Part shown: positions 17,227 through 25,283 of the stretch, piece after piece
Layout: each line of letters starts with the position of its first letter
Position numbering within the stretch: the first letter of the stretch is position 1
From: Phycisphaerae bacterium RAS1
Lineage (GTDB): Bacteria; Planctomycetota; Phycisphaerae; UBA1845; Fen-1342
Assembly: GCA_007859745.1 (NCBI GenBank)
Contig: SMLU01000003.1
Location: forward strand, 310,001-374,000
Reading direction: 5' to 3'
Length of the DNA: 64,000 nucleotides
Made by a program: the position numbers and the translations under genes
Notes under the pieces: generated by a model
What the model saw: only the letters and a program-made list of their open reading frames with translations
Told to the model about the DNA's origin: nothing
Database searches by the model: none

Positions 17227-18219
17227 ATGCGAAGCTACCAGGGTTCAAACGCCGCGTACCTGATCGACCGCCGGCTCGCCGATGGGTACGAGCTGGGCGT
17301 CGACGACGGCACATTCCGGCTCGCGCCGCACGCTCCGGCGGCGGGGCGACGGATCATCCGTGCGGCGGCGGCATTCGACGTAACGTCGCCGGCCGGCGTT
17401 TACCCGGAAATGAACATCTCGATGGGCCGCATCGTCTTTGAACCGAACGATGCTCAGCCCCGCCGTTATCGCCCATTTTCAAGAGACGCGCAGCGGCGTC
17501 TCACGGTGGCGTACCTGGGACCGGAGGGCGCCACGGATGAGGACTGCCCGTTCTTCTTCAAGGCGTTCGACCACTTTAGGGCCGCCGTGCGGCTGCCCGC
17601 CGACGCGGACGGAACGTCCCGGCGTCACGAGCGATTCGAACACCTGCACCGTCACGCTCATGGCTGGTTTCACCTGGTTGAGATGCAACTGCTGGACCTG
17701 GCCGTGCGCAGCGAGGCCCCTCGCGGCGGACACATCATCGAGATCGGCAGCTACCAGGGCCGCTCAACCGCCGTGCTGGCCGCCGCCGCGCAAGACTGCG
17801 GCAGCGATGCCCTCGTCATCAGCATCGACCCCAACGAGCTCTCGCCGCAACAGGCCGACGTCGCCGCGGCGTGCGTGGCGTCGGTCGGGCAGCGGCGGCG
17901 GCTGGTGCAGATTCAGCGCCCTGCGGCCCGGACCGCCGGTTTGCTCCGCGACGAGCTGGCCTGCGTCGCGTTCATTGACGGAAGCCATGAATACGCCGAC
18001 GTCGTCGCAGATTTTGAGCTGTGCGACCGCTGGTTACGGCCCGGCGGTTTGCTGGCGTTGCACGACATTTTCCCCGCGGAACACCTGGGCTATCCCGCGC
18101 CAGACCCGGGACCCGGCGACGCGCTGCGCCGCGTGATTCTCCCCACGCGGCGATACGAACCCATCGCCGCCGCTCACCTCACGCTCGTGCTTCGAAAGCA
18201 AGCCAATGTCGCGATGTGA
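17227..18219 (+). CDS. Class I SAM-dependent methyltransferase
   Basis: A 330-residue protein with an unassigned N-terminal part (1-110) and a Rossmann-type methyltransferase domain. Motif I is IIEIGSYQGRSTAVLAAAA, followed by VISIDPNE (motif II acidic residue) and AFIDGSHEYADVVADFELCD plus GGLLALHDIF, the pattern of the Methyltransf_24 group that often modifies sugars or surface glycans. The ATG at 17227 has no clear Shine-Dalgarno, so the start is provisional. The next gene (18229) starts 9 bp after the stop, so the two are likely one operon. Target unknown, probably a glycan or nucleotide sugar. Confidence 0.75.
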   Translation: MRSYQGSNAAYLIDRRLADGYELGVDDGTFRLAPHAPAAGRRIIRAAAAFDVTSPAGVYPEMNISMGRIVFEPNDAQPRRYRPFSRDAQRRLTVAYLGPEGATDEDCPFFFKAFDHFRAAVRLPADADGTSRRHERFEHLHRHAHGWFHLVEMQLLDLAVRSEAPRGGHIIEIGSYQGRSTAVLAAAAQDCGSDALVISIDPNELSPQQADVAAACVASVGQRRRLVQIQRPAARTAGLLRDELACVAFIDGSHEYADVVADFELCDRWLRPGGLLALHDIFPAEHLGYPAPDPGPGDALRRVILPTRRYEPIAAAHLTLVLRKQANVAM

Positions 18220-18228
18220 TGGCGCGCG

Positions 18229-20211
18229 ATGAACGCCAACACGCTGACGCTGCTCTTTGACTACGACGACTACGCCGCACTCGCGGGAGCGCGGCCTGAC
18301 GCACTCGCCCGCGGCGTGCTGGCGTTCGATCCCGATCTGCACTTGAGGCTCGTGGACGAGGGCCGCCCTCACATCACGCCGTGGGACGTGCTGCGGCCGG
18401 CAGACGGCCAGCGGCTGCCGCGCTTCGAGGCCGACGTGCTGGCCTTCTGGCAGCGCCACGCCCTGGTCGATTATCGCGGTTTCAACCTGCTCGCAATGGC
18501 GGCCTACCGGCACATCTCCTGCCTGTCGCGCCTGGCCTGGGCGGCGTTCGTCATCCGCCGCGCGCTCGAAACCACGCGGGCGCAGTGCGCCATTGTCGCG
18601 AACCGCGCCGGCGGCCACGGCCTCGATCGACCCGCGGCCGAGCCGGGAATGCCGCTGCTCTTCGGGCTTTTTCACGGGATGGCGGAGGCGGCCGGACTCT
18701 CCGTCGTTGAATTGGGTGGGACGGACGTCTCGCCCGTCCCGGCCGCGTCAGCAACGGGCAAGATGCCCGTTCCACCCGAACATTGTCACAGGCTCGGCCG
18801 GCTGAACGCGGGCGTTCCGCGCGACCGGCCGTTCGTGCTGCTGCACGCAAACGGCTCCGATCTGTTGCGCCAGGCGCCACTCATCCGCGCGTTGCAGGAC
18901 AATGATCGTTGCAGCGTGATTCAGCTCTACGGGACGGCCGACGCCGCCGCGCTGCAGCAGTTGTCGGAGCTGGGTCACACGCTGCTTTGCGAGCGCGATG
19001 CGGTCGGCGCGCCCGATCCGCCCGAGGATCTGCCCGGCCTGCGCGGCGCACGGTCTCGCTTTGACCAGGCCTGCACCACCGCGAACGCCGACCTGGGCAG
19101 CATCTACGCCAACCGCCGCATCGCGTCGCACTTCGACTTCATGTTCGGCGTCTACGCGCGGCGGCTCGCATGGCAGGTGGAAGCGTGGACCGGGTTCTTT
19201 TCGTCACGCCGGCCGGCGGCGATCGTCGGCAACTACCACGCGCCCCTGCTCGACGTCGCCGCGCGCCTTGGAATTCCAACACTGGTGTTGCCGCACGGCC
19301 TGATGCTCGCCGGCGAGACGCGCTGGTTCTCATCGCTGTCCCCCGGCTGCACGATCGGGGCCATCAGCCCGGCGCATCGCGACAAGTTGCGCAGCGCCGG
19401 CGTCAGGTCAGAACGAATCGCCGTCACCGGCGATCCGGCCGGGGATGAACTCGTCCACGCCACGCGGCGTGATACGCAGACCGAGATTCGCCGTCTCGAA
19501 TCGCCAAACGCCGCCCAGAACGAACGAACAGTCAGGGCGCGGCTCGGCGTTCCGGCCGACCGCCCGGCGATACTCCTTATCACCAGCAATCTCGGATCGC
19601 CGTCCAAGGTGACGCGCCTGCCGCTGACCGACTGGGCCGCCGCGGCGCGGCAGTTCGGCGAAGTGGCCGCGCTGGCCGCACGCCATCCGGAATGGACATT
19701 CTGTCTGCGCGGACACCCGCGATATGACCATCCACGACTCCGTTCGCAACTGCTCGCCGGCGGCGCGAGCGGAATCGCAGCGCTTGATCTCTCGCGCGCT
19801 CCGCTGGCCGATGCGGTCGCCGCCGCCGATGCGATCGTCGTGGTGAACGTCGTGACCTCCGCGCTGATGGAAGCTTCGCTCTGGCGACGACCGGTCCTCC
19901 TGCTCTGCGGCGCCATGCCCTGGTATGAGCCGGGTGAGTGGCTGACCGCCGGCTGGCCGCACGTCTCATCGGTCGTGATGCTCGAAGAACAGTTGACGGC
20001 GATCGTGAACGATCCGCGGCGGCGAGCGGAGCTGACCGCTCAAACGCAAGCCGCAGCGCGGCACTTCTTCGGCGGCGAGCCGCGCCTGGCTGCACCGCGC
20101 TGCGCGGCGCTCCTGTGGAAATGGGCAGAAGTGGAGCGCGTTTCACCCACAGCCGCGGAGTCGAATACGATGCTCACGAGCGGCGGCGCAGCGGCACCAG
20201 CCGGGCGCTGA
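18229..20211 (+). CDS. GT-B-fold glycosyltransferase-like protein with an embedded repeat
   Basis: A 660-residue protein. The second half resembles GT-B enzymes of the capsule/epimerase-like type: LPHGLMLAGETRWFSSLSPG near 363-382, IAVTGDPAGDELV, ILLITSNLGSPSKVTRLP, FCLRGHPRYDHPRL and VNVVTSALMEASLWRRPVLL (about 545-564). The first 160 residues are unassigned. Residues about 162-184 (GGTDVSPVPAASATGKMPVP) are encoded by a family C palindromic repeat inserted in frame, and are not expected in homologues. The 3' end overlaps the convergent gene at 20174 by 38 bp. It follows the methyltransferase by 9 bp. Donor and acceptor are unknown. Confidence 0.65.
   Translation: MNANTLTLLFDYDDYAALAGARPDALARGVLAFDPDLHLRLVDEGRPHITPWDVLRPADGQRLPRFEADVLAFWQRHALVDYRGFNLLAMAAYRHISCLSRLAWAAFVIRRALETTRAQCAIVANRAGGHGLDRPAAEPGMPLLFGLFHGMAEAAGLSVVELGGTDVSPVPAASATGKMPVPPEHCHRLGRLNAGVPRDRPFVLLHANGSDLLRQAPLIRALQDNDRCSVIQLYGTADAAALQQLSELGHTLLCERDAVGAPDPPEDLPGLRGARSRFDQACTTANADLGSIYANRRIASHFDFMFGVYARRLAWQVEAWTGFFSSRRPAAIVGNYHAPLLDVAARLGIPTLVLPHGLMLAGETRWFSSLSPGCTIGAISPAHRDKLRSAGVRSERIAVTGDPAGDELVHATRRDTQTEIRRLESPNAAQNERTVRARLGVPADRPAILLITSNLGSPSKVTRLPLTDWAAAARQFGEVAALAARHPEWTFCLRGHPRYDHPRLRSQLLAGGASGIAALDLSRAPLADAVAAADAIVVVNVVTSALMEASLWRRPVLLLCGAMPWYEPGEWLTAGWPHVSSVVMLEEQLTAIVNDPRRRAELTAQTQAAARHFFGGEPRLAAPRCAALLWKWAEVERVSPTAAESNTMLTSGGAAAPAGR
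18713..18779. repeat. Family C palindromic element inside a coding region
   Basis: The segment carries gggtgggacggacgtctcg and the mirrored cgggcaagatgcccgttcc with the closing ccaccc, the same unit as at 21190-21291. Its length keeps the host reading frame open and translates as TDVSPV...TGKMPVPP. Confidence 0.85.
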
Positions 20212-21037
20212 GCCGATCGGCCGTGATCCGCAGATTCTCAATGCAGAAGGGGACCTTTCCGTTCGGCCAGACCCACTCGTTCAACACTTTCACGCCCGGC
20301 CGGCCGTCCAGCGTGATCCGCTGCAATTGCCCCTCGCCACGCGCCACGACTTCAGTCAGCGCCCAGCCCGTCGTGATCGGCAGCGAGCCGACCGCGGCGT
20401 CGGTGGGATTGATGTAGAGATAGGCCGCGTCCGCTCGAACAGAGAATTCAACCGACAGCACCGCCGCCAGCACGCCCAGACGCAGCAGGCCGCCGACCTG
20501 CACGCGATTGGGCTGCTCCAGTGCGACGCACGGTTCGCTCAGCCAGCCCGGCAGTTCGGCGTCCGGCCACAATTCACGTCGGGCGGCAAGCCAGCGGTTG
20601 AGCTGCGCCCGGTCGAGCGAGATTTCCGCCGGACGCCCGGCGTTCAGCGCATCGCTGATGTTGGAGACCAACGCCGCCAGGTCGCGCTTGTCCGACTCAA
20701 GGCGGGCCCGGTCGACCGGGCTGGCCGCGTACCACGCCGGGCGCCAGGCCATGGCGCCGGCGGCGCCAATGGCAGCCAGGGCGAGCACGATTGAGGCAAC
20801 CAGAAATACGCGGCGATGGCGATGGGGTGCGGCGCGCTTCTCGCGAGCGGGCGCCGCGGGTCGCGGCGCCTGGGCCGCAGCGGCGGCGCTCGCCGGCGTT
20901 GGCCGCGATGCATGCTTTTTCTTGCGGGGTTTTTTCACAAGCAGGTCTTTGACCGTGCACGTCGGGCGCGGATCGACCGGGACCACCTGCGCCCGATTCC
21001 CGACCATGATAACGACTTGGCGCGGCCGCAAGGGCAT
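20174..21037 (-). CDS. Membrane-anchored protein of unknown function
   Basis: A 287-residue protein with a basic, Ala/Pro-rich cytoplasmic N-terminus (KKPRKKKHASRP near 35-46), one hydrophobic segment at about 77-98 (FLVASIVLALAAIGAAGAMA) and a soluble C-terminal domain of about 185 residues outside the membrane. That domain contains SLDRAQLNRWLAARRELWP, a pattern reminiscent of lipid- or sterol-desorbing/SRPBCC-like or LolA-like modules, but I do not recognise it with confidence. A second ATG at 21007 is possible. The gene converges on the GT-B-like gene and overlaps it by 38 bp. Confidence 0.6.
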   Translation of the reverse strand: MPLRPRQVVIMVGNRAQVVPVDPRPTCTVKDLLVKKPRKKKHASRPTPASAAAAAQAPRPAAPAREKRAAPHRHRRVFLVASIVLALAAIGAAGAMAWRPAWYAASPVDRARLESDKRDLAALVSNISDALNAGRPAEISLDRAQLNRWLAARRELWPDAELPGWLSEPCVALEQPNRVQVGGLLRLGVLAAVLSVEFSVRADAAYLYINPTDAAVGSLPITTGWALTEVVARGEGQLQRITLDGRPGVKVLNEWVWPNGKVPFCIENLRITADRLSARLVPLRRRS

Positions 21038-21189
21038 GTGCCGGCTCCGACGCGCCGAAGTGAATTGCCGGCGCGATCAGCCCCCGATGCACACATAGCT
21101 CACTTGGAATCGAGAGACTAGCGATCGGCGCGCTTGAAGTCGAGACAATTCTGACACCGTACTTCTACGTATTGGGGTGGGGCGGGCGT

Positions 21190-21291
21190 CTGAGCCTGTG
21201 AACATTTGGGTGGGACGGGCGTCTCGCCCGTCCGCGCGGACTCAGGAACGGGCAAGATGCCCGTTCCACCCGAAAGAGTTCACCGGCTCAG
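21190..21291. repeat. Family C palindromic element, long form
   Basis: A nested inverted repeat: outer arms ctgagcctgtgaac (21190-21203) and gttcaccggctcag (21278-21291), inner arms gggtgggacgggc (21208-21220) and gcccgttccaccc (21259-21271). Core palindromes are gacgggcgtctcgcccgtc and gggcaagatgccc. It lies between two convergent or tandem minus-strand genes. Confidence 0.85.
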
Positions 21292-21313
21292 AGTCCCTCC
21301 CCCCCGACGGCGA

Positions 21314-24300
21314 TCAGCCGCCGATCAGGCTGATGAACGGATTGATGTCGAGCACATTCACCTGGCCGTCGTCGTTCAGGTCGCCGTTGTTGATGTCACA
21401 ATTCGGGAAGGCGGCGGAATACGCGACCGGATCGCTGAGGGCCAGCGTGAACGGGTTGATGTCGAGCACGTTGACGGCGCCGTCGCAGTTCATGTCACCC
21501 GGCAGCAGGCAGTGCCGGTGACCGGCGTCGGACGCGCTGAACGGTCCGGGGCCGCAGGGGTTGAGCGTCTTGATCCAGTAGTAGTAGATCGTCTCCGCCG
21601 TCCCGGTGACGTCGCCATAGGGGCTTTCGGAGTCAGACCCGATCAGCGTGGCGGTCGCACTGTTGTCGACGGTGTTTCGCCAGATTTCGTAGCCCGCGGC
21701 GCCGGCGACCGCGTTCCAGGTAATCGACACAGAGTTGCAGCCGGCGCCGTCGCTGGCCGACACGCCGCCCGGACCGGGGAGCGACGCAAGCCGCGAACCG
21801 CTGTTGGAGGCGCTGAATCCACCGGCGCCGCACGCATTGGTCGATTTTACCCAGTAGAAGTAGGCTGCACCGGGGACGGCGCTCGCGTCGTCATACGGGC
21901 TGGCCGTGTCGGTCGCGAGTAGCGAGGCGCTGCCGCTGTTGTTCACGGTGTTGCGCCAGATCTCGTAGCCGCTCGCGCCGGCGACCGTATTCCAGGCGAC
22001 CGAGACGACGTCGCAGGAGGTGCCGTCGCTGGCCGAAACGCCGCCCGGCGCCGCCAACGTTCCCAGCCGGGAGCCGCTGTCGGACGCGCTGAATCCGCTC
22101 GTCCCGCAGTCGCTGAGCGACTTGACCCAGTAGAAATACGTCGTACCCGCAATCGCGGTCGTGTCGCCATAGGGGCTGGCCGCCACCGTGCTTTGCAGCG
22201 CCGCCGTCCCGCTGTTGTTGGTCGTGTTGCGCCACACTTCGTAGGCATTCGCGCCGGCGGCGGCGCTCCAGGACACGTTCACCGCGCTGCATGACGCGGC
22301 GTCGCTGGCGCTCACGCCGCTCGGCGCCGCGGGCGTGATCCCGCGCGTGCCGCTGTCGGGCGAGCTGAAGGGCCCGGCGCCGCACGCGTCAACCGCCTTG
22401 ATCCAGTACCAATACGTCGTACCGGCGACGGCGGTCATGTCGTTGAAAGGCGGGAGGCCGATGGAACCGATCTGCGTCGCGCCGGCGCTGTTGTTGACCG
22501 TGTTGCGCCACACCTGGTAGCCATTCGTCGCGCCCGCGACGTTCAGCCAGTTGACGTAGACCTGGTCGCAGAATTCGAAATCGCTGGCGCTGACGGCGGT
22601 GGGCGCGCCGACGGACGATCCGCCGCGCACGCCGCTGTCCGAACCGCTGAATCCGCTCGTGCCGCAGCCGCTGCCGGCCTTGACCCAATAGTAATAGGTC
22701 GTGCCGACGACGGCGGTCGTGTCATCAAAAGGGCTGGCCGAGTCGTTGCCCAGGAGCGACGCGCTGGCGCTGTTATTCACCGTGTTGCGCCAGATCTCAT
22801 AGTTCGTGGCGCCCGCCGATGCGTTCCACGACACCGTGACCGCCGTGCAGGAAGTGCTGTCGGTCGCGGAGACGCCGGTCGGGGCCGACGGCCCGCTGCC
22901 GGCGACGCTGATGTTCATCGACCCGCCGCCGGTTGCCGCGTTGTATCCGCCGATGCGAATCAGATAGGAATTGCCGGCGGTGACGGCGAGCTGCACGCGC
23001 GAGTTGTAGCCGTCGTCGTTGATGTTGCCGTTGCCGTTGCAGTCGAAATCGTCGTTGCAGACCAGCGCGGAATTGGCGCCGGTCGGGCAGGACGAGCCGT
23101 AGACCGCCAGGCGCGTGTCATAGCCGCTGCCGCAGAGACTCACGGTTAGCGTACCGCTGCACAAAGCGGCGTAGCGATACCAGATGTCTGAGCCGACCTG
23201 GCTGTCGCCGGCGTTGTTGCAGAGCGTCTCGGCGGGGCCGTCGGTGGTCGCGCCGGCGGTGTTGAAGGCGGTCGTGCCGGCCAGGACGGTGGTCGCCGCG
23301 GAGCATGCATTGTTCGCCGGCCCGCCGCCGCCGCCGGTCGACAGACACGTGCGCGTGTTGCGGTACGCCACGATGGCGGCGATTGAGTCGGCGGAGAAGT
23401 TGTTGACGCAAGCGATCGAGGGATTCATGGTAAAGCTGGGGCAGGAGCAGTGCGGCGCGTTCCAGTTGTGCCCCAGTTCGTGCGCCGAAAGGTCGGTGGC
23501 GCAGCCGAAGCTGCCGCAGCAGTCGGACTCCACCAGGCCGAAGCCGTTCGTGTTGCAGATGCCGCCCAGGTAGGCGATGCCGATGACCGACCCGTTCAGG
23601 GCCTTGCCCGTAAAGAGGTGGGCTACGTCGCGGACAACCCCGCCATGGTTGTTGAGCCACTGGTTCTGAAACTGCGTCAGCAGCGTGTTGGGATCGGTCG
23701 AGCTGTAGGGGTCGGGTTCGGCGGTGCGGATGATGATCTGCGTGATGCTGTGCGTGATGTCGCACTGATTGGTGTACTGCACGTTCACCTGGTTGATCAC
23801 GCTGTTGATGCGGTTCTGAACGTTGGTCGTGTTGCTGCCGTAGTCCTGGTAGTACTCAAAGTCGGCGTCGCAGGCGAGCTCTGCGGTGTAGAGCGTCGAG
23901 CCGCGAATGCCGCCGCCGGCTCCGCCGTCCCCGAGCTCGGCATCGTCGCGCGTCTGCGCGGGGTCGGCGACGCGCGGAGCATCATCGACCACGCCGCAGC
24001 CGCGATCGGGATGAATGATCGCTGCGCCGTCATAGATGACGTAGAGCGCCGGGTCGGCGGAGAGCTTGTCCGCCACCGGCTCAAAGTGGTAGCGCGTGCC
24101 GTCCGCGAGCTGGATCAGGCCGTGCAGTCCGTGCTCCAGCCATGCGGCCGCGACGGCGCTGCCGTCGATCTCCAGCACGTAACCGCGGAACGTGTTGATC
24201 GGGGCCGGCTTCTGCTCGACGTAGGAGCCGTCCGCGACCTGCACCCAGACCTGGTAGTTCGGGGAGCGAACGGAGTGCGGCTCAGCCACAACCGTGACAT

Positions 24301-24508
24301 CCGCCCCGGCGATCGGCAGCATCGTGACCAGGCCGCCATCCGGCGACTCCGAGATATCCAGCGTCGCCAGCCGGGAAGAAGTCAGGCCAAAGGCCGCGTT
24401 GACCTGCGCCTGGAGCTCGGGAGTTCCAGCCGGTCCACCCGCGGCAGGTCCGGCCAGCGTCACACACGTACCGCACAAAACGACGACCGCGTGCGCGAAC
24501 CGCTGCAT
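21314..24508 (-). CDS. Secreted zinc metalloprotease with five FN3-like repeats and dockerin
   Basis: A 1064-residue secreted protein paralogous to the one at 7.7-9.9 kb. After a signal peptide comes the shared prodomain (EPHSVRSPNYQVWVQVADGS), then the metzincin domain with HELGHNWNAPHCSC (three zinc His). A PPC-like beta domain (about 400-540: NNACSAATTVLAG, SDIWYRYAALCSG) follows. Residues about 542-999 are five repeats of 88-93 residues with the core YEIWRNTVNNS, Y-YWVK, CG-GFSASDSG and two conserved cysteines each. A dockerin pair (NVLDINPFTLAL, NVLDINPFISLI) ends the protein. TGGAG precedes the ATG by 7 nt; a promoter candidate is at 24627-24655. Likely extracellular or surface-bound; substrate unknown. 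Confidence 0.88.
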   Translation of the reverse strand: MQRFAHAVVVLCGTCVTLAGPAAGGPAGTPELQAQVNAAFGLTSSRLATLDISESPDGGLVTMLPIAGADVTVVAEPHSVRSPNYQVWVQVADGSYVEQKPAPINTFRGYVLEIDGSAVAAAWLEHGLHGLIQLADGTRYHFEPVADKLSADPALYVIYDGAAIIHPDRGCGVVDDAPRVADPAQTRDDAELGDGGAGGGIRGSTLYTAELACDADFEYYQDYGSNTTNVQNRINSVINQVNVQYTNQCDITHSITQIIIRTAEPDPYSSTDPNTLLTQFQNQWLNNHGGVVRDVAHLFTGKALNGSVIGIAYLGGICNTNGFGLVESDCCGSFGCATDLSAHELGHNWNAPHCSCPSFTMNPSIACVNNFSADSIAAIVAYRNTRTCLSTGGGGGPANNACSAATTVLAGTTAFNTAGATTDGPAETLCNNAGDSQVGSDIWYRYAALCSGTLTVSLCGSGYDTRLAVYGSSCPTGANSALVCNDDFDCNGNGNINDDGYNSRVQLAVTAGNSYLIRIGGYNAATGGGSMNISVAGSGPSAPTGVSATDSTSCTAVTVSWNASAGATNYEIWRNTVNNSASASLLGNDSASPFDDTTAVVGTTYYYWVKAGSGCGTSGFSGSDSGVRGGSSVGAPTAVSASDFEFCDQVYVNWLNVAGATNGYQVWRNTVNNSAGATQIGSIGLPPFNDMTAVAGTTYWYWIKAVDACGAGPFSSPDSGTRGITPAAPSGVSASDAASCSAVNVSWSAAAGANAYEVWRNTTNNSGTAALQSTVAASPYGDTTAIAGTTYFYWVKSLSDCGTSGFSASDSGSRLGTLAAPGGVSASDGTSCDVVSVAWNTVAGASGYEIWRNTVNNSGSASLLATDTASPYDDASAVPGAAYFYWVKSTNACGAGGFSASNSGSRLASLPGPGGVSASDGAGCNSVSITWNAVAGAAGYEIWRNTVDNSATATLIGSDSESPYGDVTGTAETIYYYWIKTLNPCGPGPFSASDAGHRHCLLPGDMNCDGAVNVLDINPFTLALSDPVAYSAAFPNCDINNGDLNDDGQVNVLDINPFISLIGG

Positions 24509-24626
24509 GAGATGCTCCAGGTTTTGGTGGTTCAGCGAAGATTACGGCATACCGTCGCGCGTCGGATCGAAGATGGCGCGGCGGCCGCTCGCCCGAACCG
24601 GGCGGCGCCGTTGTCCCAGCGAGAAC

Positions 24627-24655
24627 ATGCTACAACTTCGGCTTGGCGAATTCAA
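24627..24655 (-). promoter_or_regulatory. Sigma70-type promoter candidate for the second metalloprotease
   Basis: On the minus strand TTGAAT (24655-24650), a 17-bp spacer and TAGCAT (24632-24627). The predicted start near 24620 gives a leader of about 112 nt, similar to the leader predicted for the paralogous gene at 9853. Confidence 0.5.
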
Positions 24656-24689
24656 CGCTGACTTCGAGGCGTCAAGGCGGTCTTCACAT

Positions 24690-24741
24690 GGGGAGCATCG
24701 GCGTCCCGCCGGTACGCACCGGCGAGACGCCGATGCTCCCC
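24690..24741. repeat. Family D palindrome, copy 1
   Basis: Arms of 24 bp (24690-24713 and 24718-24741; left arm begins GGGGAGCATCGGCGTCCCGC) are near-perfect inverse copies around a 4-nt centre. Related copies occur at 26695-26758 (complete) and 52156-52182 (half). Confidence 0.85.
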
Positions 24742-24850
24742 GAAGTCCAACGCTGAAAATGCCCACGCGCTTGCGCTTGGGGCTCGGTTCCCAGCGGGCC
24801 ACCGCCAAAACTGCCACGCGCCCCACTTCCCCACTTGACTCATCCGGCCC

Positions 24851-24879
24851 TTGGCAATTCCATGGGGCCCGCCTACCAT
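24851..24879 (+). promoter_or_regulatory. Sigma70-type promoter candidate for acpP-fabF
   Basis: TTGGCA (24851-24856), a 17-bp spacer and TACCAT (24874-24879). Transcription would start near 24886 with a leader of about 110 nt. Confidence 0.5.
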
Positions 24880-24995
24880 TACGCCGCTTTACGGGTAGTT
24901 CGCCACACCAGCGCGGAAGTGTGCCGACAACCGTCCCGCGATAGCGCGAGACTCGGCACTGACGCACCGCCGCGCGGCATTCTGGAGGAACCGAC

Positions 24996-25262
24996 GTGGC
25001 CGACGTGGCTGAAATCGAAACCAAGGTCAAGAAGATCGTCTCCGAGCAGATGGGCGTCAGCGCCGAAGAGATCAAGCGCGAAACGTCCTTCGTCAACGAC
25101 CTGAACGCCGACTCGCTCGACACGGTTGAGCTGGTGATGGAGTTCGAAGACGAGTTCGAGATGAGCATCCCCGACGAGGAAGCCGAAAAAATCCAGACCG
25201 TCGGGCAGGCCATCGACTACATCTCGGCTCACCTCGGAAACGGCGCGGCCAAGCCGTCTTAG
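24996..25262 (+). CDS. acpP: Acyl carrier protein
   Basis: An 88-residue acidic four-helix protein that carries acyl chains on a phosphopantetheine arm in fatty-acid synthesis. The attachment serine is in [10 protein letters not shown] (Ser at about residue 39), and the typical [18 protein letters not shown] follows. The start codon is GTG at 24996, set by a strong GGAGGAA 5 nt upstream (24984-24990). fabF starts 21 bp after the stop, so both probably share a promoter (24851-24879). Confidence 0.95.
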   Translation: MADVAEIETKVKKIVSEQMGVSAEEIKRETSFVNDLNADSLDTVELVMEFEDEFEMSIPDEEAEKIQTVGQAIDYISAHLGNGAAKPS

Positions 25263-25283
25263 CGAAAGGGCTCTCGAGCGCAT

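Larger units (their letters stand above)
24509..24995. other. Divergent intergenic region with two promoter candidates and a family D repeat
   Basis: This 487-bp region between the metalloprotease gene (minus) and acpP (plus) holds a minus-strand promoter candidate (24627-24655), the family D palindrome (24690-24741) and a plus-strand promoter candidate (24851-24879). Short sequences flanking the palindrome (ttcaacgctgacttcg and cgaagtccaacgctgaa) are themselves imperfectly inverted. No gene is seen. Confidence 0.65.

Noticed and set aside
21206-21922. Plus-strand frame starting in the family C repeat (MGGTGVSPV...)
   Set aside because: It reads through the palindrome and then antisense to the metalloprotease FN3-like repeats; no coding support.
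23450-24661. A 403-residue plus-strand frame opposite the metalloprotease
   Set aside because: It mirrors the codon structure of a well-supported gene on the other strand, is rich in Arg/Val/Asp from GC-rich antisense reading and has no family motif.
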